From Thecamonas trahens ATCC 50062 (Eukaryota; Apusozoa; Apusomonadida; Apusomonadidae), in assembly GCF_000142905.1 (NCBI RefSeq), contig NW_013657670.1, forward strand, positions 397,763 to 461,762: a stretch of 64,000 bases of DNA. The letters are read 5' to 3'. Position 1 is the stretch's first letter. Every line of letters starts with the position of its first letter. The notes under the pieces are model-generated. The model did not search any database and was not told where the DNA came from. It saw nothing but the letters and a program-made list of their open reading frames with translations. Below are positions 1 through 8,262 of this stretch, piece by piece. The position numbers and the translations under genes were made by a program.

Positions 1-374
1 TTCTCGATCCGTTTGACTACGACGCCTACCTCAAGTACAACCAGTACATGGCCGACATCAACAACCAACGCGCCGAGAAGAACCCGCTGTACAAAGCAAA
101 CTTGCTGACGCTCAACAAGCTCATCCTCGTCCGCTTCAACAACGACACCATTGTCATCCCGCGCGCATCGGAGCACTTTGGCCGCTATGCCCTCGGCACC
201 ATGGACCGCATCGTGCCCATGACCGAGACTCCGCTGTACCAGGAGGACTGGATCGGCTTGCAGGAGCTCAACAACTCGTCGCGCCTTCTCCTCCTCGACA
301 CTCCCGGCGAGCACATGCAGATCGACATCGATGACTTTGTCAACAACGTTGTCAAGCCATATCTCGACAACTAG
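1..374 (+). CDS. PPT1: Palmitoyl-protein thioesterase 1 (PPT1), 3' end only
   Basis: The window opens inside this gene; the frame starts at base 3 and gives about 123 C-terminal residues ending at TAG 372-374. It resembles the C-terminus of lysosomal PPT1, which removes palmitate from cysteines of proteins delivered to the lysosome. The run DPFDYDAYLKYNQYMADIN matches the family's FDY...ADIN segment. Two members of the Ser-Asp-His catalytic triad are visible by position: the Asp in FNNDTIV and the His in GEHMQ near the end. The nucleophile Ser and the signal peptide lie upstream of the window. No intron is visible in this part. The next gene follows on the same strand. The family call is firm from these motifs; the rest of the gene cannot be judged. 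Confidence 0.88.
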   Translation, partial: LDPFDYDAYLKYNQYMADINNQRAEKNPLYKANLLTLNKLILVRFNNDTIVIPRASEHFGRYALGTMDRIVPMTETPLYQEDWIGLQELNNSSRLLLLDTPGEHMQIDIDDFVNNVVKPYLDN

Positions 375-538
375 TCCTTCTACTGACCTCCCACCTCCTG
401 CCTCGCCGTGCTTTGCCCAGCCCGTGCGTGTGTAACACACAGTGCTTTTTCGCCCTCCACAGCCAGCCAGCCCGCCGGCGACGAGCGGCGAAGCGGCGGT
501 CACCCGACTCTACTTTGCGACAGGCAGGCCAGACCAGG

Positions 539-820
539 ATGTCCGAGTCATCTGAGGTGGAAGAGTACGGTGCCTGGGCGGCACCCGACGCCGACTACAC
601 CACCGACGACGAGGGTTATGTCCCACCTGCCGCTGCCTTTGCCGCTCCGCCTGCACCCGTCGTCGTCTACCAGCCCATGCCCTCGGTGGTGGATGCCGCC
701 TCCGCCGGAGACGCCCCGCCTGCCGCCCACGAGAGCGACGCCCTGCTACCCAACGGCGGGACAAAGGCACAGAAACAGTACAAGGAGGGCTGCTGTGCAT
801 CATGCTGCGTCGTCATGTAG
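539..820 (+). CDS. Small acidic/Pro-rich protein with C-terminal CaaX box
   Basis: Encodes 93 residues. I chose ATG 539 because the protein after it has a clear composition (Ser/Glu-rich start, Pro/Ala-rich middle), while the extension to an upstream in-frame ATG at 413 is low-complexity Arg-rich and looks like leader. There is no recognisable domain. The C-terminus is CCASCCVVM: the last four residues, CVVM, form a CaaX box with Met last, which generally favours farnesylation, and the three other cysteines just upstream (residues 85, 86, 89) are plausible palmitoylation sites. The inferred role is a dually lipidated, mostly disordered membrane-associated adaptor. Family unknown. It may share short spacing, but not an operon, with PPT1 upstream. 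Confidence 0.65.
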   Translation: MSESSEVEEYGAWAAPDADYTTDDEGYVPPAAAFAAPPAPVVVYQPMPSVVDAASAGDAPPAAHESDALLPNGGTKAQKQYKEGCCASCCVVM

Positions 821-1110
821 TCGTCGACAGTGTGGTTCCCACCCCCGCAACCCCCCGCCACCACCCCCCGCCAGGCACGTGCCCGGCCACCGCCACCACC
901 GCCACCACCATCACCACGGCTACCACCATCACTATCACCACCCATCTTCATACATCGCCACCGTCTTCAAACCTCGCCGCGGTCAATCGCTCTCTCGCGT
1001 GCCCTTGGCCCGCCGCAGCTCCGGCATCTCGCACCATGCGTGTGCTCGTGTGTGACGCCGACTCGTGCCCCTCCCTCCCTTCCCCCCCTCCCCCTCCCCC
1101 CCTCCCCGTG
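821..1110. repeat. Intergenic low-complexity (CAC/CAT)n and C-rich tract
   Basis: No supported gene. The stretch holds imperfect CCACCACCGCCACC and CACCATCAC runs around 880-950 and a C-rich tract at 1065-1106. Reading frames here give poly-His and poly-Pro stretches that are by-products of the microsatellite. It probably contains the 3' UTR of the CaaX gene and the 5' leader of the small gene that follows. Confidence 0.6.
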
Positions 1111-1422
1111 ATGAGTAAGACACACTGATGGAGTTCTCCATCTGCCCATCCCACATCCCACCATCGCCCATCCCCTCTCCCATCACCCGGCTGCCAGCCC
1201 CGCCGACCGGCCACGACACCACCATCATCACAACAGAGGGCAGCTTCGCCAGAGTCGGACGATGACGAGCCTGTCGTTACTTCCATCTATGATGTGGCTC
1301 CGCATGAGACTGATGAGCCGAGGCCGGTCCTCCCCTTGTGGGCACATCTCGCGGAGCTGACCATCGTCTCGGCTACCGCCGCCGGCCTCGTCTACATCGC
1401 CTGGATGGACTGGGACTTGTGA
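1111..1422 (+). CDS. Putative 60-aa single-TM protein, start codon split from body by a 129-nt intron
   Basis: Proposed join(1111..1114,1244..1422). The first exon is only ATGA followed by a consensus donor GTAAGA at 1115. The acceptor is CAG ending at 1243. The joined product begins MTSPESDDDEPVV, has an acidic N-terminal half, then a hydrophobic stretch LTIVSATAAGLVYIAWM and ends DWDL at TGA 1420-1422. This looks like a tail-anchored small membrane protein. The second exon reads far better than chance (acidic head, Pro-rich hinge, one TM), but the exact 5' exon is inference: an acceptor after CAG 1236 with another first exon is possible. It is the size of small organelle-membrane subunits, but I do not recognise a family. 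Confidence 0.42.
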
Positions 1423-1746
1423 GGCCGGGCAAGCGTCTGATCATGTGCTATACTATGCTGTTAGCTCATGGGTTGCTTGCCATCCCGCCGCGGCATTATT
1501 GCGGGCTGCGGCCGGCCTTGGTCGCTCGGATCGAGTGTTGCTGATCAGTTGTGTCACCTCGCACCAAGCCACTGTTGGCGACAGCTAATCTCACACCCAC
1601 GCAGCCATTGTGCACGCACTCTACACGTCCTACTCGTGTAGGAAGCTAGCGGCACATGATGGGCGTCCGCCTGACGGCACAGTGTTAAATCTCTCCTCAC
1701 TCGCCACAGTCTCAGGTTACACGTGTTTACGAGGTGCACATGGCAA
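1423..1746. other. 3' intergenic space between convergent genes
   Basis: No coding sequence supported. It should hold the 3' UTRs of the small TM gene (+) and of the kinesin (-). The only structure I see is a perfect 7-bp stem with a 7-nt loop at 1621-1641 (CTACACG/CGTGTAG). Confidence 0.5.
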
Positions 1747-4700
1747 TCACTGCTGGTTGCATCCCTCCTCGGCGCCCTCACCGGCGGCAGCGGTGGTGGT
1801 GACGGACCGAGCCGACGCAGTGGCGCCGAGCTGGCCCAGCCGCGACTTGGACTTGGTCTGCTTGGTCACCCGCGTGGCGCCGCCGGTCGACCCGACCCGG
1901 CGGATCTTCTCGCGCGTGCGGACCGGGCCGACCCCGGCGCCGATCCGCCGCTGCCGGGTTGCCGGCGCAGAGACCTCGGTTCCAGCCGCAAGGCCAAGGG
2001 TCTCCGACTTGGACAGCGGTGTATCAGTTCCGCGGGTCGGGGTGTTAGAGATGTCGCGGAGGGCGGCGCCCTTGGACGCCTTGGCCGCACCAGCCGGCGA
2101 GCCGGTTGTTGGCCCCGAAGCCTGCCGGAGCTGGGCCATCTCCTCCCGAACCAGGTTGAGCTCGTTGGTCAGCTTGGTATTGGCCAGCTGAAGCTGGTGG
2201 ACATGCGACTCGGTGGTCCGCAGCTTGGACGTCTCGCTCATCTTCTCCATCGCCTTGGTCTGGATCTCCTCGCGGAGCTTGGCCACCTCCGAGTTGAGCT
2301 GCATGATCTCGTCCTGGAGCGCCGACGTCAGCGCGTCGTCGTCCATGCCCAGCGACATCCGCCGGAGCCGGCCAGAATTGCCGAACGACCGCGCCTCGTC
2401 GCGCTGCCGCTTGTTCATCTGCTCGATCTGGAGGAGCAGCGACTTGTTCTCAGACTCGGCCTGCGTGAGCGCCACCTCCAGCTTGTGCAAGTGGTTGACT
2501 TCGGCCGGCTGCGCGTTGAGCGCGTTCTCCAGCTCAGCGGTGATGGCCTCCACCTGCTCCTCCTTCTCAGCCAGCAGGTTCTCCAGGCTCGACTTTTCGA
2601 GCTGGAGCTCGTTAACTGCCCGCATTGACTCGGCCATCGACGCGTGCGCCGACTCGAGTGCCTGCTTCCGGTCGGTCAGCGTTGTCTCGAGATCACTCAC
2701 CTTTTGCAGCAGCTTGTTGTTCGCCTCTTCGGACGCAATCACACTCTCAATCTGTGACTCCACCTCGGCCACCACCTCGGCGAGCTGAGCATCGCGCTCG
2801 GCCAGCTCGGCCTTCAGCGCCGAAATCTGCTCCTCGCTCTCGGGCGAGATTGCCAGCGGCACGGTTGTAACCTCGCTTGCGACAGCGCTCTTCACCTGCG
2901 CGAGCTCGGCCTCCAGCGCCGCGTTGCTCGCCGTGAGCTCGGCAACAAGCTCCGACTTGCCGGAGTTGGCCTTCAGCTCGGCAATCTGCGCCTCGAGCTC
3001 GGCCTCGCGGGTCATGGCATTGGTCATCATCTCCTCGGCCTGCTCCAGCGACGCCTTGTGCTCCTCGAGCGAGAATGACATCTCAGTCATCTCGGACACG
3101 ACCGACGCATGCGTCGCCTGCAGCTCCGCAAGCTCGGCTTCCAGCTGACGAGTCCGCTCGTCGGCAGCCATCGAGCTCTGCTCGGCCTCCTCGGCCGCCG
3201 CCGCCGCCGACTCGAGCTCGAGCACCGCCTGCTTGGCCTCAAACGCCATGTGCCGCTTCTCGCGCACTTCGGCCTTGAGCTCATCAATTTGTGCCCGCAG
3301 CGAGTCAAGCGTCGGCGCCTGGCCCTCCATGGCCTCGGTCGCCTCGGCCACCTTGGCAGTCGCCTCGGCCGCCTCCTCAGCTGCGGCCTGAGCCGCCACC
3401 ATGGCCTCGTCGGCCTTGGCCTCGGCGGCCTCTAGCGCCGTCTCGAGCTCTGTCACCCGCATGTTGGCTGCTGCAAGCTGGCGCGCCTGCATCGTCGCTG
3501 TCGCCTCAACCTCCTTCAACTCGGCGGCAACCTCGTTAAGCTTGGCTGCTTTGCTCGCTGCGAGCGCCTCGGCAGAGGCCTTGGCACTCTGCTCGGCCGC
3601 GAGCTCAGCAGCCACTGCTGCAGCCTCCTTCCGCGCGCCAGCTGCCGCCTCCTTGAGCTCATCGGCCTTGGCCTTGGCTGCGTTGGCGTCAGCAATTGCG
3701 GCGGCGGCCGCGGCCTCGGCCTTGGTTGCCGTCTTCTTGAGAGCCGCGACCTCCTTCTCGAGATTGGTCACCGACATCGACGACGACTTGGACGCCGTCG
3801 CCGACCGGGTCACCTGCTCGTTCGCCTTCTCCAGCGCCGTCGTCGCCGCTGCTAGCTCAGCTTCCAGACTCTTGACAGCCTTGGCCTTGGCCTGGGCCTC
3901 GCTCTCGGCCGCAGACCGCTGGGCGCGCGTCTCCTTGAGCTTGTCCTCCAGCGTGGCCAGCTTGGCCTTGGTCTTGTCGAGGTCCTTGCGAAGCGACATC
4001 TCGCGCCGCTGCGCCGAGCCGTCGTCCGACTTGCTGGCCTTGAGTTCCTTCTTGAGTGCGGCAAGCTCGTTGAGCGCGTTAGCCAGCCGCTTGTTGAGTG
4101 CATCAGTAGCCCTGGCAGCCTCATCCTTGGCCTCAAGGTGCGCCACATGGCCAGCATTAACCTCAAGCTGCAGGCTCGACGCGCTCGCCTTGGCCTCCTT
4201 AGCCTCGCGCTCGGCCTCGGTAGCCTTGACAAGTGCGTCGGCAAGCTGGGTCTGAACCTCGGCCAGCTCGGCGGCGACGCCTTCGTGGTTCTTGGATGCC
4301 ACGTCCGCGGACGCCCGAACCGCAATGAGCTCTTGCTGGAGCTCACTGTGGGTCTCTGTCAGCTCGGCAAGCTCGGCCTGAGCCTGCGAGGCATCGGCCG
4401 CTGCAGCCTCAAGCTGGCTACCAAGCTCCTCAGCAGCCTCGCGCGCAGCCTCAGCCGCCGCATCGAGCTCCTGAGTCTCAGTAGTGAGCGCTGCCACAAG
4501 CTCGTCCGCGTGGGCAATGGTCTCTTCCTGGCTCGCCACCTTGGTCTCCAGCTCGGCAATCTTGGCCGTCAGCGTTGCGTTGTCGTCGAGGGCAGCTCGG
4601 AGGTCTGAGGCAAAGGTCTCAGCAAAGTCAGACATGTTCTCGAGATCGCCGACAAGCGTCCCCACCTCCTCCTCGAGCGCCGAGTTGTAAGTCCGAAGCT

Positions 4701-6216
4701 CGGCGAGATCGCGGAGGTACGCCTCGTTACGGTCGGCGGTGGTGAGAGCCTGCGCCTGCGGAAGCTTGAGCGGCGAGAAGAATGCCGCAGCGGCAGCCGA
4801 CGGGCACCAGGTCTCGCGCCGGGAAGCACGAGCAGGAGTGTTGACGGCCAAAGCCGCCAACGCAGGTGCTGAAAGTGTCGACTCATCGGCATCGGCCTGC
4901 TCCTCAACGGCACGCGTCGGAGTCGCCGGCGCGTTGCCACCAAACACCACCAGCTTGGACAGGGCATCAACCTTGGAGCGGAGCTTTTTGGCGTTTGCCT
5001 GCTCCTCGGCGAGAGCCTCGGCCAGCGAGGCCTTTTCGGCAAGCACGTTCGGAAGCGATCCAGCGTCGCGCTCTTCAAGAGCCGCACGAAGGGCCTTGAT
5101 CTCGGCCTCGCGCTTGCGGAGCTTTGCGGCGTCGTCAAGGACCTCATTGAGGATGGGCTTGTTCTTGATTCGCTTGGCCGACGCGGCAAAGTTGAGCGTC
5201 GAGACGGTCTCTGACTCGTGGACATTGGCCGGGGTGATGTTGCAGATGATGGCGGTCCGCGAGTTGCCGCCGAGCGACGGCTGAAGAATGCGAGTGAGCT
5301 TGGAGTTTCGGTACGGAATATGCGACTCGCCGCGAGAGAGCTTGTGAATGACTGTGCCGAGGTTGAGGAGCGAGGTGTTGATGTGGCCTCCCTCCTTGAG
5401 CTGGACCTTGTTGGCGCCGGTCTTGCGGGCGCGCTCCGATCCAGCCAGATCGACGAGGTTGAGCGACGAGACGCGCATGACAGCGCCTGCGCCGTCAGCC
5501 GACGTAGCGTTGGGATCGTCAGCCGCCCACGACTTGATGACAACCTTGAAGACAGCGTGCGAGCGTGACGACTCGTGGTTCATCTGGGTCGACGAGAAGT
5601 GGCGGTGAGCCTCACCCTTGCGCATAACCTCAAGCACCTGGTCAGCCGACGTGGCGATTTCCTGGGTCAGGCCTTTGACAAAGATGCCGTGCTCGATGTC
5701 CTGGCGGACACGGAGGTTCTTGCCGGCGTGGTTGAGAAGGTCCTGGATGACCTCGTTGTAGATCTCGAGGTATGAGACCGAGATGGTCCACACCCGCTCA
5801 GGGTGATTCGACACGTACTGGAAGACGTCAGCAATGGCAGCCGGGATGATACCGGGTGTTTCGTCAGAGCCAGTCATGGTGTACGTCTTTCCGGACGACG
5901 TCTGACCGTAGGCGAAGATGGTGCCATTGATGCCCTCCATGGCCGACTTGACAATCGGCGCGGCCATGGTGTTGTACACCTCGACCGTCGGCGTCTCCAT
6001 GCCAAACACGTTGTCAAAGGTAAACACCATTGGCGACGGCGTGTCGGCGCTCTGGATCGTAGTCTCGTTGAGATGCCAAGCCACCTCGGCCCCGTCCTTC
6101 ACCTCGCGCGCGTTGAGCGGGCGGACCCGGATCGACACGCTGATCGCCTGCGCCTCGCCGGCCACGGGCCCGGCGCCCTCGGTAGACGACCGCTTGCGAG
6201 TCCTGCGCGATGCCAT
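1747..6216 (-). CDS. Kinesin-7/CENP-E-like motor with long coiled coil
   Basis: Encodes 1489 residues from ATG 6216 (MASRRTRKR). The N-terminal kinesin motor covers roughly residues 20-345: IRVRPLN at about 30, P-loop GQTSSGKT near 103-110, switch I NHESSRSH near 211, switch II DLAGSE near 252. The motor is N-terminal, and stretches such as SVSYLEIYNE and the GEAHRH segment before switch I resemble kinesin-7 (CENP-E) more than other families. After the neck there are about 1000 residues of Ala/Glu/Leu-rich coiled coil, then a basic Ser/Thr-rich tail, as expected for a plus-end motor with an elongated stalk. It has a single exon. The frame is open upstream of 6216, but that stretch is Arg/Ser-rich and overlaps the spacer to the next minus-strand gene. 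The subfamily call is an inference from local motifs; the kinesin call is secure. Confidence 0.9.
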   Translation of the reverse strand: MASRRTRKRSSTEGAGPVAGEAQAISVSIRVRPLNAREVKDGAEVAWHLNETTIQSADTPSPMVFTFDNVFGMETPTVEVYNTMAAPIVKSAMEGINGTIFAYGQTSSGKTYTMTGSDETPGIIPAAIADVFQYVSNHPERVWTISVSYLEIYNEVIQDLLNHAGKNLRVRQDIEHGIFVKGLTQEIATSADQVLEVMRKGEAHRHFSSTQMNHESSRSHAVFKVVIKSWAADDPNATSADGAGAVMRVSSLNLVDLAGSERARKTGANKVQLKEGGHINTSLLNLGTVIHKLSRGESHIPYRNSKLTRILQPSLGGNSRTAIICNITPANVHESETVSTLNFAASAKRIKNKPILNEVLDDAAKLRKREAEIKALRAALEERDAGSLPNVLAEKASLAEALAEEQANAKKLRSKVDALSKLVVFGGNAPATPTRAVEEQADADESTLSAPALAALAVNTPARASRRETWCPSAAAAAFFSPLKLPQAQALTTADRNEAYLRDLAELRTYNSALEEEVGTLVGDLENMSDFAETFASDLRAALDDNATLTAKIAELETKVASQEETIAHADELVAALTTETQELDAAAEAAREAAEELGSQLEAAAADASQAQAELAELTETHSELQQELIAVRASADVASKNHEGVAAELAEVQTQLADALVKATEAEREAKEAKASASSLQLEVNAGHVAHLEAKDEAARATDALNKRLANALNELAALKKELKASKSDDGSAQRREMSLRKDLDKTKAKLATLEDKLKETRAQRSAAESEAQAKAKAVKSLEAELAAATTALEKANEQVTRSATASKSSSMSVTNLEKEVAALKKTATKAEAAAAAAIADANAAKAKADELKEAAAGARKEAAAVAAELAAEQSAKASAEALAASKAAKLNEVAAELKEVEATATMQARQLAAANMRVTELETALEAAEAKADEAMVAAQAAAEEAAEATAKVAEATEAMEGQAPTLDSLRAQIDELKAEVREKRHMAFEAKQAVLELESAAAAAEEAEQSSMAADERTRQLEAELAELQATHASVVSEMTEMSFSLEEHKASLEQAEEMMTNAMTREAELEAQIAELKANSGKSELVAELTASNAALEAELAQVKSAVASEVTTVPLAISPESEEQISALKAELAERDAQLAEVVAEVESQIESVIASEEANNKLLQKVSDLETTLTDRKQALESAHASMAESMRAVNELQLEKSSLENLLAEKEEQVEAITAELENALNAQPAEVNHLHKLEVALTQAESENKSLLLQIEQMNKRQRDEARSFGNSGRLRRMSLGMDDDALTSALQDEIMQLNSEVAKLREEIQTKAMEKMSETSKLRTTESHVHQLQLANTKLTNELNLVREEMAQLRQASGPTTGSPAGAAKASKGAALRDISNTPTRGTDTPLSKSETLGLAAGTEVSAPATRQRRIGAGVGPVRTREKIRRVGSTGGATRVTKQTKSKSRLGQLGATASARSVTTTAAAGEGAEEGCNQQ

Positions 6217-6370
6217 GCTGCTTGCTCTACTTTCTAAGCTATAACCTCGCTCGCTACCGTCTGCTGGTGTCGAGTGCTGAGAGAGAGCAGTGTGCAGAAG
6301 CGAGTTCCTCTGCGCCTGGCTGCGTTTGGCGCGCTCCTCGGAAAAGTTGAAAATTTTGGAACGACGGCAG

Positions 6371-7789
6371 TCACTTGGATGAAAAGCCGGTCCACGGCAG
6401 CGACGCGGTGTCACTTCCGACGACAGCGACGATGCCCGTCGGCGTGAGGCCAACGGTGCGAGTGAACGTGGTTGGCGCGCCGGGCCTGTTGAGAGAAAGA
6501 AGCGACGCTGATCCAAGCACCTTGTGCGAGCTTCCGTCGATGAGGCCAAGCGAGTAGGTGGCGAGCTCGCCTTCCGCAAAGTCGACAAATGAGAGCACAT
6601 ACGACTTGCCCCAGCGTGCGATCGCGACTGCAGGGCGAAAGGCTTGCGCTGAGCACTCTTCCTCCGACGCACTGCCTGTCCACATTAACGCGTCCGAGTC
6701 CCATACTGGGATCAGGTTCTCATCGCTCAGCTTGTATCCGCGGAGTAGCGCCGAGCACGAGCTGTTACCGTTTGTCGGAATGAAGTGAGTTGGCGAGAGC
6801 TCCATCACTATCGTTGCGTCATCCGACCACGGCGCGAGCGACGAGAAGGCAGTGACGCCCGCCTCGAGCGGCGGCGAGCGGGCCATCACTTGTCCGGACG
6901 CCGTGTTGATGGCCAGAATCTGAAACGTAAGGTCGGTTGTGTTCGGCAGCAGAACACCAGTGCTCACCACCAGCATCGACGGCTGCGGCAGACCGCCGAT
7001 AGTAATCTCGGGCGGGCTTTGCACAAGCAGTGGTAGCGGCGTTGCCCAACGAATGCTGCCGGTTGCCGCCGCCAACGCCAGGATCGATGCCATCGGCGAG
7101 GCCGGCCCCGCTGCTGCCACAGATGGCGACACGCACGAGAACGCCACTGTCTCCGCATCGAGGGCAACCGCCTGGAGCGGCAGGCAACCGGCAGCGGCAA
7201 AGTCGGCTTGGTTGAGCGCCCATACCTTGGCACCGGTTTGCGCATCGAGCGCACTCGCACCAGCGAGTGTGATCACCACTCGAGCCCCGCCACTGATGGG
7301 CTCGGCGTATCCGTAGAACCCGTAGGTCTCGAGCGCAACATGCCATGCCACAACCTGCGCGAGAGGATCGAGAGCCACAACATAGGCCGTCGGCCCGGGA
7401 TTGTAGCCTGCGCACTGGAACATGACCATAGCGCGAACAGCCGTAGCACCGGAACCGACCAAACCGACGTATTGGGCAGACCAGGCGAGCGAGGGGCAGT
7501 TGCTAGCCGTCGCATCTGGCAGCACACCAGCCATTGACACGTTCCCGATCACAGCACCGGTGCACGCGTCCATCACCGCTACCCACCACACGTTGTCAGC
7601 TCTAGGCGTCGGCACGATGACTCGCTCACCGCCCACACCCACGTTAAACTGGATAGGCCCCGCCGTCCATGTCTTGCACTCGCTCGATGTGGCGGCGGAG
7701 ACCGGCCGTGGCGCAAGAACCAGTGCCAGGGCCAGGACCAGGGCCAGGGGTAGGGCCAGACTCGGGGCTGCATCACGTGCTAAAGCCAT
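6371..7789 (-). CDS. Secreted PQQ-like beta-propeller protein
   Basis: Encodes 472 residues from ATG 7789. An in-frame GTG lies four codons upstream, but ATG is chosen because it gives a textbook signal peptide, a Leu/Ala-rich core ending PRPVSA. The mature part has repeats of the form ALDAQTGAKVWALN, ALAAATGSIRW and AINTASGQVMA, which are the Trp-docking-like strands of PQQ-type propellers. Scattered cysteines and NxS/T sites (NVS, NTT, NSS) fit a secreted glycoprotein. No TM segment follows the signal peptide. It sits 154 bp upstream of the kinesin on the same strand and is divergent from the ABCG gene. The enzymatic role is unknown; PQQ-like propellers are often non-enzymatic scaffolds. 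Confidence 0.7.
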   Translation of the reverse strand: MALARDAAPSLALPLALVLALALVLAPRPVSAATSSECKTWTAGPIQFNVGVGGERVIVPTPRADNVWWVAVMDACTGAVIGNVSMAGVLPDATASNCPSLAWSAQYVGLVGSGATAVRAMVMFQCAGYNPGPTAYVVALDPLAQVVAWHVALETYGFYGYAEPISGGARVVITLAGASALDAQTGAKVWALNQADFAAAGCLPLQAVALDAETVAFSCVSPSVAAAGPASPMASILALAAATGSIRWATPLPLLVQSPPEITIGGLPQPSMLVVSTGVLLPNTTDLTFQILAINTASGQVMARSPPLEAGVTAFSSLAPWSDDATIVMELSPTHFIPTNGNSSCSALLRGYKLSDENLIPVWDSDALMWTGSASEEECSAQAFRPAVAIARWGKSYVLSFVDFAEGELATYSLGLIDGSSHKVLGSASLLSLNRPGAPTTFTRTVGLTPTGIVAVVGSDTASLPWTGFSSK

Positions 7790-8262
7790 TCCTCCACACA
7801 CCCGCCTGTCAACGCGAGGACGAGTGACGGTGCCTTACAGGTGTTTCCACTCGGGCGCGTGCGCCGCGTGTGCACGGCTGCAGCAAGCTGCGCGTCGCGG
7901 TGCGCGCGGTGGAAGCTCTGAGCATCACTGGAACATCCTTACCACCATCAGCAGCCTGCGTTTGTACCATAGCATTGGTATGTAGTCCTGTAGTCTCGAC
8001 TCGCACATCTCTGCGAGCCCCCTAGTCTGATATGGTGAGGAACAGTCGAACCATGGTCTCGGTCACTCGATGTCGCAGCGGCGCATGCGTGTCGTCGCCA
8101 TCCTTGGCTACAGCCACCATTCCCTCCCCTCCCGCCGCCATGGCCTCTCCCGTGTCCCCAAGCTACGACGACTACACCCCACTCCCGAAGCTACTCTTGG
8201 CGGGTAAGACTGGGTTCTGCTCGGGTGAGGTCAAGGCGTTGCATTGCTTGCCGCTGGTGGTC
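7790..8262. promoter_or_regulatory. Shared upstream region of divergent PQQ-like and ABCG genes
   Basis: Contains the 5' ends of both divergent transcripts. I see no TATA-like element in a convincing position. Bases 8032-8262 are open in frame with the ABCG gene and contain ATGs at 8032 and 8140. The ATG at 8140 has a near-perfect Kozak context (CCGCCATGG), so translation may start there. Confidence 0.4.

Noticed and set aside
408..1055. 215-codon frame with poly-His
   Set aside because: The His run translates a CAC/CAT microsatellite, and the frame overlaps the better-supported CaaX gene.
3401..4255. 284-codon Ala/Ser-rich frame antisense to the kinesin stalk
   Set aside because: It is the mirror of a repetitive Ala/Glu coiled coil; no start context or domain.
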